This document shows positions 1 to 11,749 of a DNA stretch of 64,000 nt, in pieces. Below the pieces are notes generated by a model that saw only the letters and a program-made list of their open reading frames with translations, made no database searches and was not told where the DNA came from. Both the position numbers and the translations under genes were made by a program. Source of the stretch: Ovis canadensis (lineage: Eukaryota; Chordata; Mammalia; Artiodactyla; Bovidae); assembly GCF_042477335.2 (NCBI RefSeq), contig NC_091245.1:32250501-32314500 (forward strand), given 5' to 3'. Position 1 is the first letter of the stretch, and the number at the start of each line of letters is the position of its first letter.

Positions 1-298
1 CCCTTCTACTCACAAGCACACAGCCAGCTTCTGCTTGGTGCCCTCCCGATGTGGGGAGCTCACTGCCTCACCAAGCAATGATCTCCTTGGCCTCTGAGTG
101 CTGCAGTGATTTACCTTACATTGCGTCTCAAACTCTTTCTCCGTCGCATCTGCCCTTTTGGTCCTAGTTCTTGCCCTTGCAGCCCCACCAACAAGCCATT
201 AATTCCTTTTCCTTAAGACAACCCTCTGGGAACTTCAGTCTAGTTCTCTGAGAGAGAAATCTCTCCTTCCTTGTTCCAATAAACATCCCACATCACTT

Positions 299-1532
299 TC
301 AGTTCAGTTCAGTTCAGTCGCTCAGTTGTGTCCAACTATTTGTGACCTCGTGGACTGCAGCACACCAGGCTTACCTGTCCATTACCAACTGCCAGAGTTT
401 ACCCAAACTCATGTCCATTGAGTCAGTGATGCTATCCGACCATCTCATCCTCCATTGTCCCCTTCTCCTCTCACCCTCAATGTTTCCCAGCATCAGAGTC
501 TTTCTCAAGGAGTCAGTTCTCCCCATCAGGTGGCCAAAGTATTGGAGTTTCAGCTTCCACATCAGTCCTTCCAATGAACACCCAGGACTGATTTCCTTTA
601 GGATGGACTGGTTGGATCTTCTTGCAGTCCAAGGGACTCTCAAGAGTCTTCTCCAACACCACAGGTCAAAAGCATCCATTCTTAGGTGCTCAGCTTTCTT
701 TATAGTCCACTCTCACATCTATACATAACTACTGGAAAGGCAATAGCCTTGACTAGATGGACTTTTGTTGACAAAGTAATGTCTCTGCTTTTTAACATGC
801 TCTACTTCTGCTTACTGTCTAGGTTGGTCATAACTTTCCTTCCAAGGAGTAAGTGCCTTTTTATTTCATGACTGCAGTCACCATCTGCAGTGATTTCGGA
901 GCCCCCCCAAAATAAAGTCTGCCACTGTTTCCACTGTTTCTCCATCTGTTTCCCATGAAGTGATGGGACCAGATGGCATGATCTTTGTTTTCTGAATGCT
1001 GAGCTTTAAGTCAACTTTTTCACTCTCCTCTTTCACTTTCACCAAGAGGCTCTTTAGTTCTTCTTCACTTTCTGCCATAAGGGTGGTGTCATCTGCATAT
1101 CTGAAGTTGTTGATATTTATCCCAGCAATCTTGATTCCAGCTTGTGCTTCATCCAGCCCAGTGTTTCTCATGATGTACTCTGCATATAAGTTAAATAAGC
1201 ATGATGATGATATACAGCCTTGACGTATTCTTTTCCCTATTTGGAACCAGTGTGTTGTTCCATGTCCAGTTCTAACTGTTGCTTCCTGACCTGCATATAG
1301 GTTTCTCAAGAGGCAGGCCAGGTGGTCTGGTATTCCCATCACTTTCAGAATTTCCCACAATTTATTGTGATCCATACAGTCAAAGGTGTTGGCATAGTCA
1401 ATAAAGCAGAAGTAGATGTTTTTCTGGAACTCTCTTGCTTTTTTGATGATCCAGAGGATGTTGGCAATTTGATCTCTGGTTCCTCTGCCTTTTCTAAAAC
1501 CAGCTTGAACATCTGGAAGTTCACATCACCTT
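299..1532 (-). mobile_element. BovB LINE (RTE clade) 3' fragment
   Basis: Read on the minus strand, this is the 3' part of a ruminant BovB retrotransposon. It begins in the reverse transcriptase domain (Gly-Lys-rich 'AGFRKG' region near 1500), passes a YADDTT catalytic motif near 1100, and ends in the typical GAACTGAACT tail at 299-320. Open stretches remain (for example 878-1375), but stops and indels interrupt the reading frame, so it is a dead 5'-truncated copy. It shares long near-identical stretches with the plus-strand copy at 34018-35687. Confidence 0.93.
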
Positions 1533-1604
1533 AAACATTCCCAAAAGGACCAGGCTTTGGATTTCTTCAACCTTACGCTTCTTCTTACCCAATCATTCCC
1601 CAGT

Positions 1605-2000
1605 TTCTTTTTTTATCTTATTGTGGTAAGAACACTTGACACGTGATTTACTCTTTTAACAAATGTTTTAGCATACAATACAGAATTCTTCACTCTAAGG
1701 ACAGAGTGATACAACAGGAACTCTGGCACTTATTCATCTAGGGTAACTGAGAGTTTATGCCTCATCACCCTCTTCCTCCGCCCCTGGTAAACACAATTCT
1801 GTGCTCTGCCTCTGTGAGTTTGACCACTCTACATACTTCACACTAAGTAGAATCATGCAGTTCTGGTCTTGCTGTGACTGGCCTCTTAGCATAACGTCCT
1901 CAGGGTTCAGCCATGGTGTTGCATACAGCAGGATTTCCTTTTTTTCAAAGGTTGCGTGGTGTCCAGTGAATGTCTCATTTTCTTATTTCCTTTGAAAAGT
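1605..2000 (-). mobile_element. Old L1 (L1M-like) fragment
   Basis: The minus strand resembles the degenerate ORF2 3' end/3' UTR junction of old mammalian L1 elements, with the recognisable 'tagcataacgtcctcagg' segment near 1887. It is diverged and probably pre-dates ruminants. The family assignment is by eye. Confidence 0.6.
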
Positions 2001-4108
2001 ATAGCTCCCAGAACTTGGCTCCAGGTTCCGGGTTTCTCTAACCTGTGCAGAAGGAGTGAGGTTATCACTGCCTTTCCTCTATTGATTATAATTTTCACTT
2101 GGCATCACTGCCCTACTGAGCTGGAAGTTATCTAAAATGCTTAGGCCTTTTCTCTGGTTCTCCTGCTAAGCTGACTCTATCCCTTACTGTGCTCATGTAC
2201 TTGGTATTTTATCTCCAGGGCAGGATCTTGTAACTTTCCAATCTGAATCTCATTTCTCGTGCTTGGTCTGTCTGTTCATCAGCCTTTTGAGGGCTTTTTG
2301 GATCCTGGTTCATTTCCTAGTTCCTTCCGCCTGGGTAGATACAATGAGCCTGGCTGCTAGGTCCTTATTTAAGGCATTAACTAGGACAGGGTGGAGGCCC
2401 GCTTGCTGTGACAGGTCACCGGAGGTTCTCTATAGGACGAGGGTACTTAATATCTGATCCCAGATGCACTGCATAGGTTTCATACGAGATGCTTGTTTAA
2501 AATATCATTTGCTGATTACTCTGAAATACAGAATCAGAATCGAGAGAAGTGGGGACCTGGAACCTGTTTTTAAGCACTCCAGAAGATCTCACTATGTAGC
2601 CAGGTTCAGCAAACATCAATTCCAATTCACTGAGTTCAACAGCCCAAAGCAAATGCCATTTTGATCTGGTCCAGAGCTGACATCTAAGGAGTCGGGCTGC
2701 TGAGATGGGGTGGAGCCCTGGCAGAGCACCGCCTGGTCCTGTAGTCTGTCCCCCCACGCCGTGTGCCCGTCTGGGCAAGTGTTACTCAGTCGTGCTGGAC
2801 ACGCTTCTGCTCTTCCCCTCAGCCCCTCCTCTGCTCTCTGCATCCGGCACTCAGGCTTTGTGTCTTAGCTTCTATACCAGCCTCAAGTCCTGGATTTTGG
2901 CACCACATGTGACCTCCCCCGGCCCCTATCCCAGCTTACTGGTCTTGGTTTTCCATGGGTGCTCTCTAGACAGCTCTGACTTGCAGTCCCCATGACTTCT
3001 GGCAAGAGACTCCTTTTCTAGCCCTGGTGTATCGAAATGAGCAACTCTCAGATCCAACTGAGTCTTCACTGACTATATGGCCCACATCTGCTAACTTCTC
3101 AAGGCCAGGACCTTACTTGTTCAGACTGGCATCATATTTATATCAGTTTTATCCTCAGAGTGTCTACCTTGACCAATATACAGTATGCCTGGGATGGTAG
3201 TAGTAGATGCTTACTAAAATTTTCAGCAGAATTTATTCTGATGAAATAACTGAAATTAGTGAATGTACCACTAATTCTTCTAAGCACGACAGATGTGTTT
3301 GAATCTCAGCTCCACTGTTCTTTTTAACTGTGTGGTCTTAGGCAAGACAATTAATCTTTATGAACCAAGCATGTCACAACTAAACGTGAGACATGTCAGG
3401 TAGGTGACTAAGGATACTTTTAGCCCTCACGCTGTGTGGTTCTTAAGTCACAGACCTCCCCTTGCTGGCTGGTACCCTCCTTCAGGGTCCTCAGGAGGCA
3501 ATTCTTTGCAATCAAGCCTTACTGTAGAATTCGCTTCTCCCAGCAGCGCCTGCCAAGCTGTCGGCAGACCCTTCATGAGCATAATCACTCCACAGGCATC
3601 CTCCAGCCCCCACTAATCAGCCCGTCCTGTCACTTTAATTCAGCAGCACTCCACCACTCACCTAAGTAATCACTCTGGCTTCTGCCCATGAATTCCTTTC
3701 ATCCACTTTTGTTTATCACTGTTGAAGCAATTTTTAATCAAAACAATTAAATATGCTAAATCTTCCTCAATTAGTAGTGCATTAAAAATTAAAAGTACTT
3801 GAACGGAAATGGCAGAAGAAGCCGTTTGCTTGGTGCTGAGTGCTAGTACTTAAAGGATCACTTCTCCCAGAAACTCTCAGCTCAGAGTTATTCAGAAACC
3901 ACTGCACACAGAGGCTCAGAGGGCCCTGGCCAAGAGAGGCCTGGGGATGAGCAAGTCTAACTCCTTCTCTCCATAAACGGGAAACTGAGACCCCGTGAGA
4001 TTGGGGACCTTTTCTAAGTTCATACAGGGTGTCAGGGACTGGGATGTGTTCTGTATCACTTAAAAAAAATAAAATTCGTATGTATTTAAAATATACAGTA
4101 TGATGATT

Positions 4109-4128
4109 ATATATATATATATATATAT
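4109..4128. repeat. (AT)10 microsatellite
   Basis: A pure alternating AT tract in C8A intron 7, about 50 bp before a GT tract. Confidence 0.9.
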
Positions 4129-4179
4129 GAAATGATTATCACAGTCGAGCTAATTAACACATATTCTTCTCACATAGTC

Positions 4180-4181
<2 letters not shown>

Positions 4182-4214
<33 letters not shown>
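4182..4214. repeat. (GT)16 microsatellite
   Basis: Uninterrupted GT dinucleotides of about 33 bp, probably length-polymorphic. Confidence 0.95.
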
Positions 4215-4215
<1 letters not shown>

Positions 4216-4224
4216 TAAGACTAC

Positions 4225-4550
4225 TTGCAATCTACTCCCTTTGCAAATTTCCAGTTTTCAATACAGTGTTACTAACTAGAGTCGCCAGGCTGTGTATTAG
4301 CTCTCTAGGTTTATTTCTCCAACACAACCGCAACCTTGTGCAGCATCTCCCCTTTTGCCAACCAGCTCCTTGTCCTGGGAAACCACCATTCTGCTCTCTG
4401 CTTCTATAGATGTGACTTTTGTAGAGCTCATGATAAGTGCGATCGTAAAGTTTTTTTCTTTTTGTGTATGACCTATTTCATTTAGTATAACGTCCTCTAG
4501 TTTCATCCACATTGTCCCAAATGGCAGGATTTCTTTACATTTTAAGGTAG
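4225..4550 (-). mobile_element. Old L1 (L1M-like) fragment
   Basis: The minus strand resembles the same old L1 3' region as at 1605-2000; the 'tataacgtcctctag' and 'cattgtcccaaatggcagg' blocks are diagnostic. It is flanked by the GT repeat and the AT-rich block. Confidence 0.65.
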
Positions 4551-4569
4551 GATCTCTTTATATGGGATA

Positions 4570-4870
4570 TATCTATAGGGTGTGTGTGTGTGTGTGTATA
4601 TATATATGTCATACATATATATACACATACATATGGGCTATACAGAGTATATACATATGTATACAATTTTTAATATATAACAATTACATATATTATATAT
4701 TATTATTATATTATATACACTAATACATATAATTATGTTATCATACATTATTTATATGTAAGTATATAACATAATTTATATAATTATAATGATTATATAT
4801 AAGTTATAATTATATATAACTATTTGATCATTATTAATTATATAATATGTATATAATTATTCCATATATA
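4570..4870. repeat. AT-rich low-complexity block
   Basis: About 300 bp of almost pure A/T, opening with a short GT run at 4581-4597 and continuing with imperfect TATA/ATAAT palindromic repeats. It probably grew by microsatellite expansion after the preceding L1 tail. Confidence 0.9.
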
Positions 4871-4997
4871 GTAATTTCTTTGTCCATTCATCTAAGCGAC
4901 TGGGATTTGAATTCGTAATTCCTGGCTTCTAAGATTCTTTCCATCAGAAGCTGTTACCAAACAATTCTTGGCATTCATTTTCATTCATTAATCATTT

Positions 4998-5719
4998 CAG
5001 TTCAGTTCAGTCGCTCAGTCGTGTCCGACTATTTGCGACCCCATGAATCGCAGCACGCCAGGCCTCCCTGGTCATCACCATCTCCCGGAGTTCATTCAGA
5101 CTCACGTCCATCGAGTCCGTGATGCCATCCAGCCATCTCATCCTCGGTTGTCCCCTTCTCCTCCTGCCCCCAATCCCTCCCAGCATCAGAGTCTTTTCCA
5201 ATGAGTCAACTCTTCGCATGAGGTGGCCAAAGTACTGGAGCTTCAGCTTTAGCATCATTCCTTCCAAAGAAATCCCAGGGTTGATCTCCTTCAGAATGGA
5301 CTGGTTGGATCTCCTTGCAGTCCAAGGGACTCTCAAGAGTCTTCTCCAACACCACAGTTCAAAAGCATCAATTCTTCAGCACTCAGATTTCTTCACAGTC
5401 CAACTCTCACATCCATACATGACCACAGGAAAAACCATAGCCTTGACTAGACGGACCTTAGTCGGCAAAGTAATGTCTGCTTTTGAATATGCTATCTAGG
5501 TTGGTCATAACTTTTCTTCCAAGGAGTAAGCGTCTTTTAATTTCATGGCTGAAATCACCATCTGCAGTGATTTTGGAGCCCCCCCAAATAAAGTCTGACA
5601 CTGTTTCCACTGTTTCCCCATCTATTTCCCATGAAGTGATGGGACTGGATGCCATGATCTTCGTTTTCTGAATGTTGAGCTTTAAGCCAACATTTTCGCT
5701 CTCCTCTTTCACTTTCATC
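4998..5719 (-). mobile_element. BovB LINE 3' fragment with target-site duplication
   Basis: The minus strand carries the BovB 3' end, with the GAACTGAACT tail at 4998-5012 and coding remnants up to 5719. It is flanked by an 8-bp direct repeat AATCATTT at 4990-4997 and 5720-5727, which marks a 5'-truncated retrotransposition. Stops interrupt the open stretches. Confidence 0.93.
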
Positions 5720-6911
5720 AATCATTTATCCTAAGAGTATTTATGGAGATCCTTCTCCATGGCAGACTGACAGAGTGCTAAATAAGATGTCAGTGCTTGA
5801 CCTCATAGAATTTAGTTTCATAGGAATGCCAGCAAGTAAACTTGCTGCCCAAAACTCCCTTGAAAATATTGAATCTAATCTTTAGCTTAACTGAATTGCA
5901 ACCTAAGTGATCTTTCCTTTGTGGTTGCTGGAATAATACACTGACTAGTTATAATTATTTATAGTTACAGTGAAAAGCAATGATGTGCTGAAAATACAAA
6001 CTCCAGTTCACAGCCTTCAGAAGCCTTTAGCTACAGAGGAAGTTGAACTTTGTAGCAATGGTCAATATCTTGCTCCGGTCTGCTTTTCCAGCCTTATCTT
6101 GCCACTTGACCAAGGGTTGGAAATCCCAATCTGTTCACCTACAGGCTGTGGGATTTGGGGCAAAATGACATCATTCCTTTGAGAATTATTTTCTTCATTT
6201 GCAAAATGCAGATTCCTCAACAGCTCTTCAGATATAGACAGAGGCAGCTAATATGGGCCTCATGGTTCTCATGGGGTCAGAAGTCAGGCAGCCTCCCCAC
6301 GGAGATCTATCAATCTTCTGACAGCACCTAGCCTCTCCGAGGTGCAAAGAGGACCTGGACAAAAAGAATTGGGACACAAATGATCATTCAGGCCCAAACA
6401 AAGCACATGGGTATCTTTGAAGAAAGGGGGAGGTGTTCTGATTCAAAAGTGTTCACGGAAGAAATGGTATTTAAATTGGAGCTTGTGTGGACTTCAGAAT
6501 GACAGTGAAAAAGGAGAGAAGAAGGGGCAACATATGCAAGATTGGCGCCAATCGTGGGCCAGGCACTGCATGAGGCACAGGGGTAAAGGAGATGGATCAG
6601 ACAGAATCACCTTCTCAAGGAGGCCCGTGGAGAATGTGCAAAGGAAATGGAACAAGCACTTTTGACCAACCAGCATGTGCAATGCATATTCCTTCTTATT
6701 TCAAGAATATTTGCATTGGAACAGTAGGGAAGAAAACACTGAACCTGAGTTAAAGAACAGGGATTTCAACCCAGATCTCATAGACTCTAAAATAGAAGCT
6801 AGTTTCTACTACTGTGAGCTGGTGAGCTATGAGCTACTATTATGAGCGGATTGTACATATTCACTGGCTTTCGTGTCTCAGCATTCTGTATTTCTCTGCT
6901 TCCTGTTGCAG

Positions 6912-7037
6912 GTATTACCAGCACTGAAATCAAGAGATGCTTTGGAGTCTCTTTGGGCATTGAGTATTCAGAGAAGATACAAACTAGAGGAAGTTTATCA
7001 TTAGGACCCTGTGAAAAATCTGGAGATGGCAAACTAA
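6912..7037 (+). CDS. C8A: C8A exon 8 (complement C8 alpha, MACPF domain)
   Basis: 126 bp, phase 1 at both ends, encoding a late part of the MACPF (membrane attack complex/perforin) domain of complement C8 alpha. It reads from the Gly completed at the junction, through ITSTEIKRCFGVSLGIEYSE, to GDGKL. C8 alpha is a secreted plasma protein that pairs with C8 beta and gamma and inserts into target membranes during membrane attack complex assembly. The acceptor is cttcctgttgcag. The donor is unusual: the reading frame and the family's length fit only if the intron starts with GC at 7038. The symmetric exon could be skipped in frame. The identity is secure from the sequence and from its position before three further C8A exons. 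The exon number is inferred from the usual 11-exon gene. Confidence 0.93.
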
Positions 7038-7043
7038 GCAAGT
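7038..7043 (+). promoter_or_regulatory. C8A: Non-canonical GC 5' splice site of C8A intron 8
   Basis: The sequence at the exon end is CTAA followed by gcaagt, close to the strong GC-AG donor consensus AG|gcaagt. With this donor the codon is A+CT (Thr) and the protein continues TEDQKAM with the length expected for C8 alpha. A GT lies 4 bases downstream (7042-7043), but using it gives AAC followed directly by TGA. Confidence 0.85.
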
Positions 7044-8158
7044 ATTAATAATGCGCTTCCCCCCAAAGAAGCCAGATTCCCCCTTGGACACATAATCGAG
7101 GCATATATATTCTTCCCAATTGATTCCATTTCAGTCGATGGTTGCACTGTGTATCTGCTGAATACCTCAAACCAATGACCTGTAGTGATCCTATTTTGAA
7201 TCCCAACATGGGCTGAGATCACCTTAGAAATGCCTGACTTCCTATTTGTACAACATCTTAGATTTCAAGCACCAAAGATCTGAGTAAGAGCTGGGAGGAA
7301 AGGCATGTGCAGACAGAATCTGGAAAGTTAACAACTGAGATCAAGTCCCATCAGGCACAGCTCACAGGGAGGACACAAGTTTGCTGAGAGATAAAAATGT
7401 GGTTACCAAGTCCAAGCTCAAAGAATAATTATTAAAGAAAAATTGTGCAAGAATACTTTATAACATCTCCTGCACAGGTCACTATTCATTCATTCATTCA
7501 ACAGGTATTGAGTCATTTTTTTCCAGGTGGAAGACACACAAGATGCAAGGATGCTGAAATAGTTTATAATAGATGGATGAGTAGATGAGGTTCAAGTTAG
7601 TTCTATTGCACTGAGCTACTCATGTCTCAGGGTCTTAAGTCAACTACTTTTCTCGGTTGCCTTTTTCCCTCCTCCCTCCATTTACCTGCCAAGATTTATC
7701 CATTCTTCTAGGTAACTGACTTTTTACCTGACCACGTCCCGCCTCCTACTGTAGATCTGACTACATATTTCTCTGAACCCCTACTGAGAAATCATTTATA
7801 GCACCTGTAATATTTGGTTGAAGCTATTTGGCATATAGTAAGTGCCAAGCAAACATTCGGCCTGTAAATGAATACATGAATGAATCAGTCATTATCCATT
7901 TTCCCATCTTCTCCCTCCTCCATGTTGGGTTGAGCTGTCTTCCCAGGGCCTGCTCTAACCCAAAGGATGAGTCGATTTCCAAGTGTTGGTGCTTCTTTTC
8001 TGCCTTGTCCTGCTAGTTAACTGAGCAAGGTAGAAGACTGGGAGACAGCTGTAAGGAGAGCACTTAAACTCTGTTCCAAATCTCATCTAGTGGAGCTTGC
8101 CAACTGGTCCTTTGGCATCTAAGGAAATGCGCTAATGTGATTATTCTCTCGATGGTAG
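7038..8158 (+). other. C8A: C8A intron 8
   Basis: 1,121 bp between exons 8 and 9, apparently free of young SINEs. I see no transposon I can name and no open frame of interest. It ends in a pyrimidine-poor acceptor, ttattctctcgatggtag. Confidence 0.85.
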
Positions 8159-8316
8159 CTGAAGACCAGAAGGCCATGGGAATGGAAGACTTCATTTCTC
8201 GGGTGCGCGGTGGCAGCTCTGGCTGGGGAGGTGGCTTGACACAAGAGAGCAGCATCATTACGTACCGTTCCTGGGGGAGGTCATTAAAGTATAATCCTGC
8301 TGTTATTGATTTTGAG
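8159..8316 (+). CDS. C8A: C8A exon 9 (MACPF domain C-terminal part)
   Basis: 158 bp, entering in phase 1 and leaving in phase 0, giving [19 protein letters not shown] and ending [12 protein letters not shown]. It encodes the C-terminal part of the MACPF domain, including the conserved RVRGGSSGW segment. The downstream donor is a strong GAG|gtaagt. The parallel C8B exon 9 (164 bp) carries the paralogous VLVRGGASE and YNPDIIKVK segments and has the same phases. At the position where human C8 alpha, as I remember it, has an N-linked sequon (QNRS), this protein has TQESS, so the sequon appears to be missing. Confidence 0.95.
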
Positions 8317-8647
8317 GTAAGTCTTTTCGCAGTTGAAGAAACTCTTGGTCCACAAGGAATGAAAGTGAAGCAGACCAGATCATTTTATATTTCTTATTAT
8401 GAGTCCATCAAAAAACAAGATTAAATGTAACAGCACACTGAACTGGTGGCCTTACCCAAGCCTGACTACAGGGATGTGTGACTCTATGTGCAGGCCACAG
8501 GAGAGCTGGGGTCACAAGCTTACTACCTGGTTAGGGTCTAGTGTTATACTAGTAGTCCTAGAATTTCTTCAGGAGTAGACCACCTTATAAAAAAAGCACT
8601 ATTCACATTTATGCATAAAAGACTTTAAAAATCACATCTGTTAAGTT

Positions 8648-8800
8648 GGAGGTTGGCAAACTTTTTTCTGTAAAGAGCAGATAGTAAATACTGTAGGTTT
8701 CTAGGTTATATACAGTCTCTTTCACACAAGTTCTTCTTTTTCTCCAATCTTGTAAAAATGTTAATGATTCTTAGCTCAAAGGTCATACAGAAATAAGCTG
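8648..8800 (+). mobile_element. hAT-Charlie DNA transposon remnant
   Basis: Contains the widespread segment 'ggcaaacttttttctgtaaa', followed by 'gatagtaaatactgtaggt', typical of an old non-autonomous hAT-Charlie family. The inverse of the same family is at 49180-49405. The family name is uncertain. Confidence 0.65.
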
Positions 8801-8904
8801 TGGGCTTAGTGTGATTTCAAGCTACAGTCTGCTGCCCCTGCTCTACATGATCTCATCACGATGACCTCTGGCACAGACAGGATTCTCCCCATGGATCGCA
8901 TGTA

Positions 8905-9017
8905 CACCCGTGGTGGATTCATGTCAATGTAAGGCAAAACCAATACAGTATTGTAAAGGAAAATAAAGTAAAAATAAAAATTTAAAAAAATAATAATAAA
9001 AAAATAAAAGAAAAGAT
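8905..9017 (+). mobile_element. Bovine-type L1 3' end
   Basis: Carries 'tgtacacccgtggtggattc', the motif 'gcaaaaccaatacagtattg' and an A-rich tail. The same 3' UTR is seen at 53570-53690. It is heavily 5'-truncated. Confidence 0.8.
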
Positions 9018-9152
9018 TAGGAAACTGAGGTTCCAAGTCATCAAGGGAATCATTTAGGGTCACAGAGCCCATAAGTGGAAGTACCTGGATCCAAGACCTT
9101 TGGACTTCATGTCCAGTTCTCTCTTCTCTCTATTCTAGCACCATCCTTACAG

Positions 9153-9367
9153 CCATGGTTCTCAGCCACTAGGGTCAATTTTTCTCCCCCAGGAGACATT
9201 GGGCAATCTGAAGACATTTTTGCTTGTAACAACTGAGAAGATGCTATTGGCATCTAGGGGCCAGAAGCCAGGGAGGCTGCTAAACACTCCCCAATGCACA
9301 GGGCAGCCCCCACAGCAAGGAAACACCTGGCTGCTGGTGCTAACAGCGCCAAAATTGAGAAAGCTTG
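9153..9367 (+). mobile_element. MER20-like hAT element
   Basis: Runs from 'tggttctcagccactagggt' through 'aggagacattgggcaatctg' to 'caaaattgagaaagc', matching the layout of the roughly 219-bp MER20 consensus as I remember it. Diverged and non-coding. Confidence 0.75.
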
Positions 9368-10034
9368 CCTTAAATCTCCAGCCCCACAAAGGAAGTAAAG
9401 TTGTATTCAAACTGTAAAGCAAGTAAATTGTTCCACCAGTATCATCACACTATTCAATTCATATGCAAGAAAACGCAATACTGTCTTTTGGGAGAGAGCT
9501 TGAGTTTAGGGTGAAGAAGATGTAAGCCATTAGAAAACGAGAGTTGCATTTTGGGCTTTTAAGTAAAATATAATTGTTTTCTTGCCCATTTTCCCTAACC
9601 TTTGCTCATTTTCTATATATAGGTAAAAATTCCAGGTGTGGACACATTCCTTCTCTTTAAAATATATACAAACAGTTAAACCTAGAAATCTATTACAACA
9701 CCCTCTTTTCTATGAAGAAAGAGGTCAGATGGATTAACCTTGATTTCATTTCTTCTCCAATAAGTAAGGGACCATTTTCACTCACCTGTAATTCACATAG
9801 GGTCTGAAAATTGCTATCATCAAGCTATTAGTGATTTGGGCAAAACTGTAAAATTGATATCAAGAGTAATATATCAACTTTCATGGGCAAGAGGCAAGCT
9901 CTTTGTTTGCTTTGAGCTAAACATCCAAGGGGAAGACTGACGTGCATGATTTGGAGAAGACTCAATACTGCCTTTTGGGAGAGACAGCTTGGGTTTGGAG
10001 TGAAAAAGATGTAGTCTGGCTGACGGATCAGCCA

Positions 10035-10140
10035 CCTTTTTGATGTGTGTGTGTGACCTTGGATGAGTTACTTCATTTTCTGAGGCTCAGGGTTCTGCTG
10101 TGTAACATGGGGATAGTAAAATGTTACGTCTCAAGGTTAG
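10035..10140 (+). mobile_element. MIR SINE fragment
   Basis: Has the MIR core phrases 'gtgaccttggatgagttac' and 'ttctgaggctcaggg', followed by an 'acatggggatagtaaaatg'-like end. Ancient and diverged. Confidence 0.6.
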
Positions 10141-11399
10141 GGAAAGAGATATCAATACTTAGTGAAGTCGGATAAGGAGGCAGGTTTGTGGAGGTTAAGG
10201 AAGCTGGCCAAATCTCAGAACTAGAAAATGGCACAGCCCAGCTGGAGCCAAGACTGACTGATTCTAATGCTCAGAATCTCTTCACAACCTGTGATGACCC
10301 CTGGAAAGTTGGATTCGATGCTTGAGGCTGTTGGCAGGTCATAGAGCAGGGGATTGATGCAACTAAAGCTGTGCTTTAAACGAAAATGACAGACAGACAG
10401 ATAGGCAATCAGACTACAGACATAGAGGGGAGACCAGTTAGAGAGTTATTTGGAACTTGATGCTCGCAGTGGAAAGAACCTTCTTCACTTGAGTATTCCC
10501 AGAGCTTAGCAGTGTCTATTTATGGCAGGTGCTTAGATTGAGTGAACACAGGAATCATGCCATGTGATGATGTTGTTATGGTATACATTATTATATGTTA
10601 TCTGTTATTTTATAGTGTGTTATATCATACTACTTTCCTTCTCTGATTTTTTTTTCATTTGTAAAATGGGAACAAGACCATTGCCAATAGCTTTCAAGCT
10701 CTAACATTTTAAGAATCATTTCCTCAATCTTCTTCCCTCTTTAAGTCCCACCAGCCTTTCCACACCCTCTTCTTGAGGATTCAGGGAATAGAAAGGAGAC
10801 ATGGAGGTCTGAGTTCTGAGCTCCCCTGGAAGGTCAAAGGGAAGCTGCCCAATGGTCCTGGCTTTCTCTGGAACTAAAAGTCATATTTATCCAGGGCAGT
10901 CCATTCTGCACCCATTTCCTAACAGTGGGGCCAGATTCCCTGCACTTCCAGTAATGGTCTCCTCCCCGTGGTTGGGGGCCCAGCCAGTACCAACATGACC
11001 AGCCTGGTGACCTCAGCCACAGCCCCTGGTCACAGGACAAGGTTTGTTTGCCACAGGTCTCTCTGTACACATTTCCAGGAACCCACTCAAAGCAGGGCGA
11101 GTGCCTTTCCTGACCTCTGATTCTTGAGAAGTAAGTTTGCTCCAGTAGGGTTCAGTCCCATCTCAGAATGGCCCTGTGACCTTGGCAAATCCTTCCTCTC
11201 TCAGCTCCTCAGGTTCCTCTCCTGTAAAATGAGAGACCTGGGAAAGAATTTTCATGTTTATGTGTTTAAAAAATAGTGTTATAAGCATATTGCAGATAAT
11301 CATATATACATGCAGTTAAAAAAAATTTTTTTTTAACTATCATCACATCTAATAAAAATAGTGCTTTATTTTATTCTGTTCTTCCTCTTTGCAATGGAA

Positions 11400-11745
11400 T
11401 CTCACACTCATTATTTCCTTAGATCCTCACATGAATTTTAAGTAAGTTATTATTCCCATTTTATAGATAATGGGGCTCAGGCTTAGGAGGGGCAGTTCTG
11501 GGCCACACAGCTGAGAAGTGAGCAGCATTCATTCAGCTGTGACTGTGTGACAGCCCTTGCCTGTCTTTCAACTTTAATCCTCTTGATAAACCAGGAGTGT
11601 AGGACTATTTTTCTCACTTTACAGATGAGGAAGGAAGGCTCCATGTGTAATGGGACAGAAATCACACAGCTAGAAGCAGAGCTTGGATTTGAAGCCAGAT
11701 TTTCTAGCCCCAGATTCAATGCTCTCTGTTCTATCTACGACTTTC
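11400..11745. mobile_element. Two adjacent MIR-like fragments
   Basis: Two copies of the MIR-type phrase (cccattttatagataatg near 11456 and tcactttacagatgaggaa near 11615), each followed by an 'ac(a)cagc' segment, lie about 160 bp apart. Boundaries are approximate. Confidence 0.55.
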
Positions 11746-11749
11746 CAAG

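Larger units (their letters stand above)
1..6911 (+). other. C8A: C8A intron 7 (3' part) and repeats
   Basis: No coding exon was found here. The C8A exon expected upstream (encoding the MACPF signature and the segment before exon 8) is not present, so it lies left of the window. Contents are a reverse BovB fragment at 299-1532, an old reverse L1 fragment at about 1605-2000, apparently unique sequence at 2000-4080, AT and GT microsatellites at 4109-4214, another old reverse L1 piece at 4225-4550, a very AT-rich stretch at 4570-4870 and a second reverse BovB at 4998-5719. The rest is unremarkable. The intron ends in a good acceptor, with the AG at 6910-6911. Confidence 0.8.

Noticed and set aside
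4570..4870. Replication origin or matrix attachment element in the AT-rich block
   Set aside because: AT-richness alone does not support it; the structure is explained by expansion of TA/AT simple repeats.
7042..7047. Canonical GT donor for C8A exon 8
   Set aside because: It makes the next codons AAC-TGA in exon 9; the GC donor 4 bases upstream keeps the frame and the family's length.
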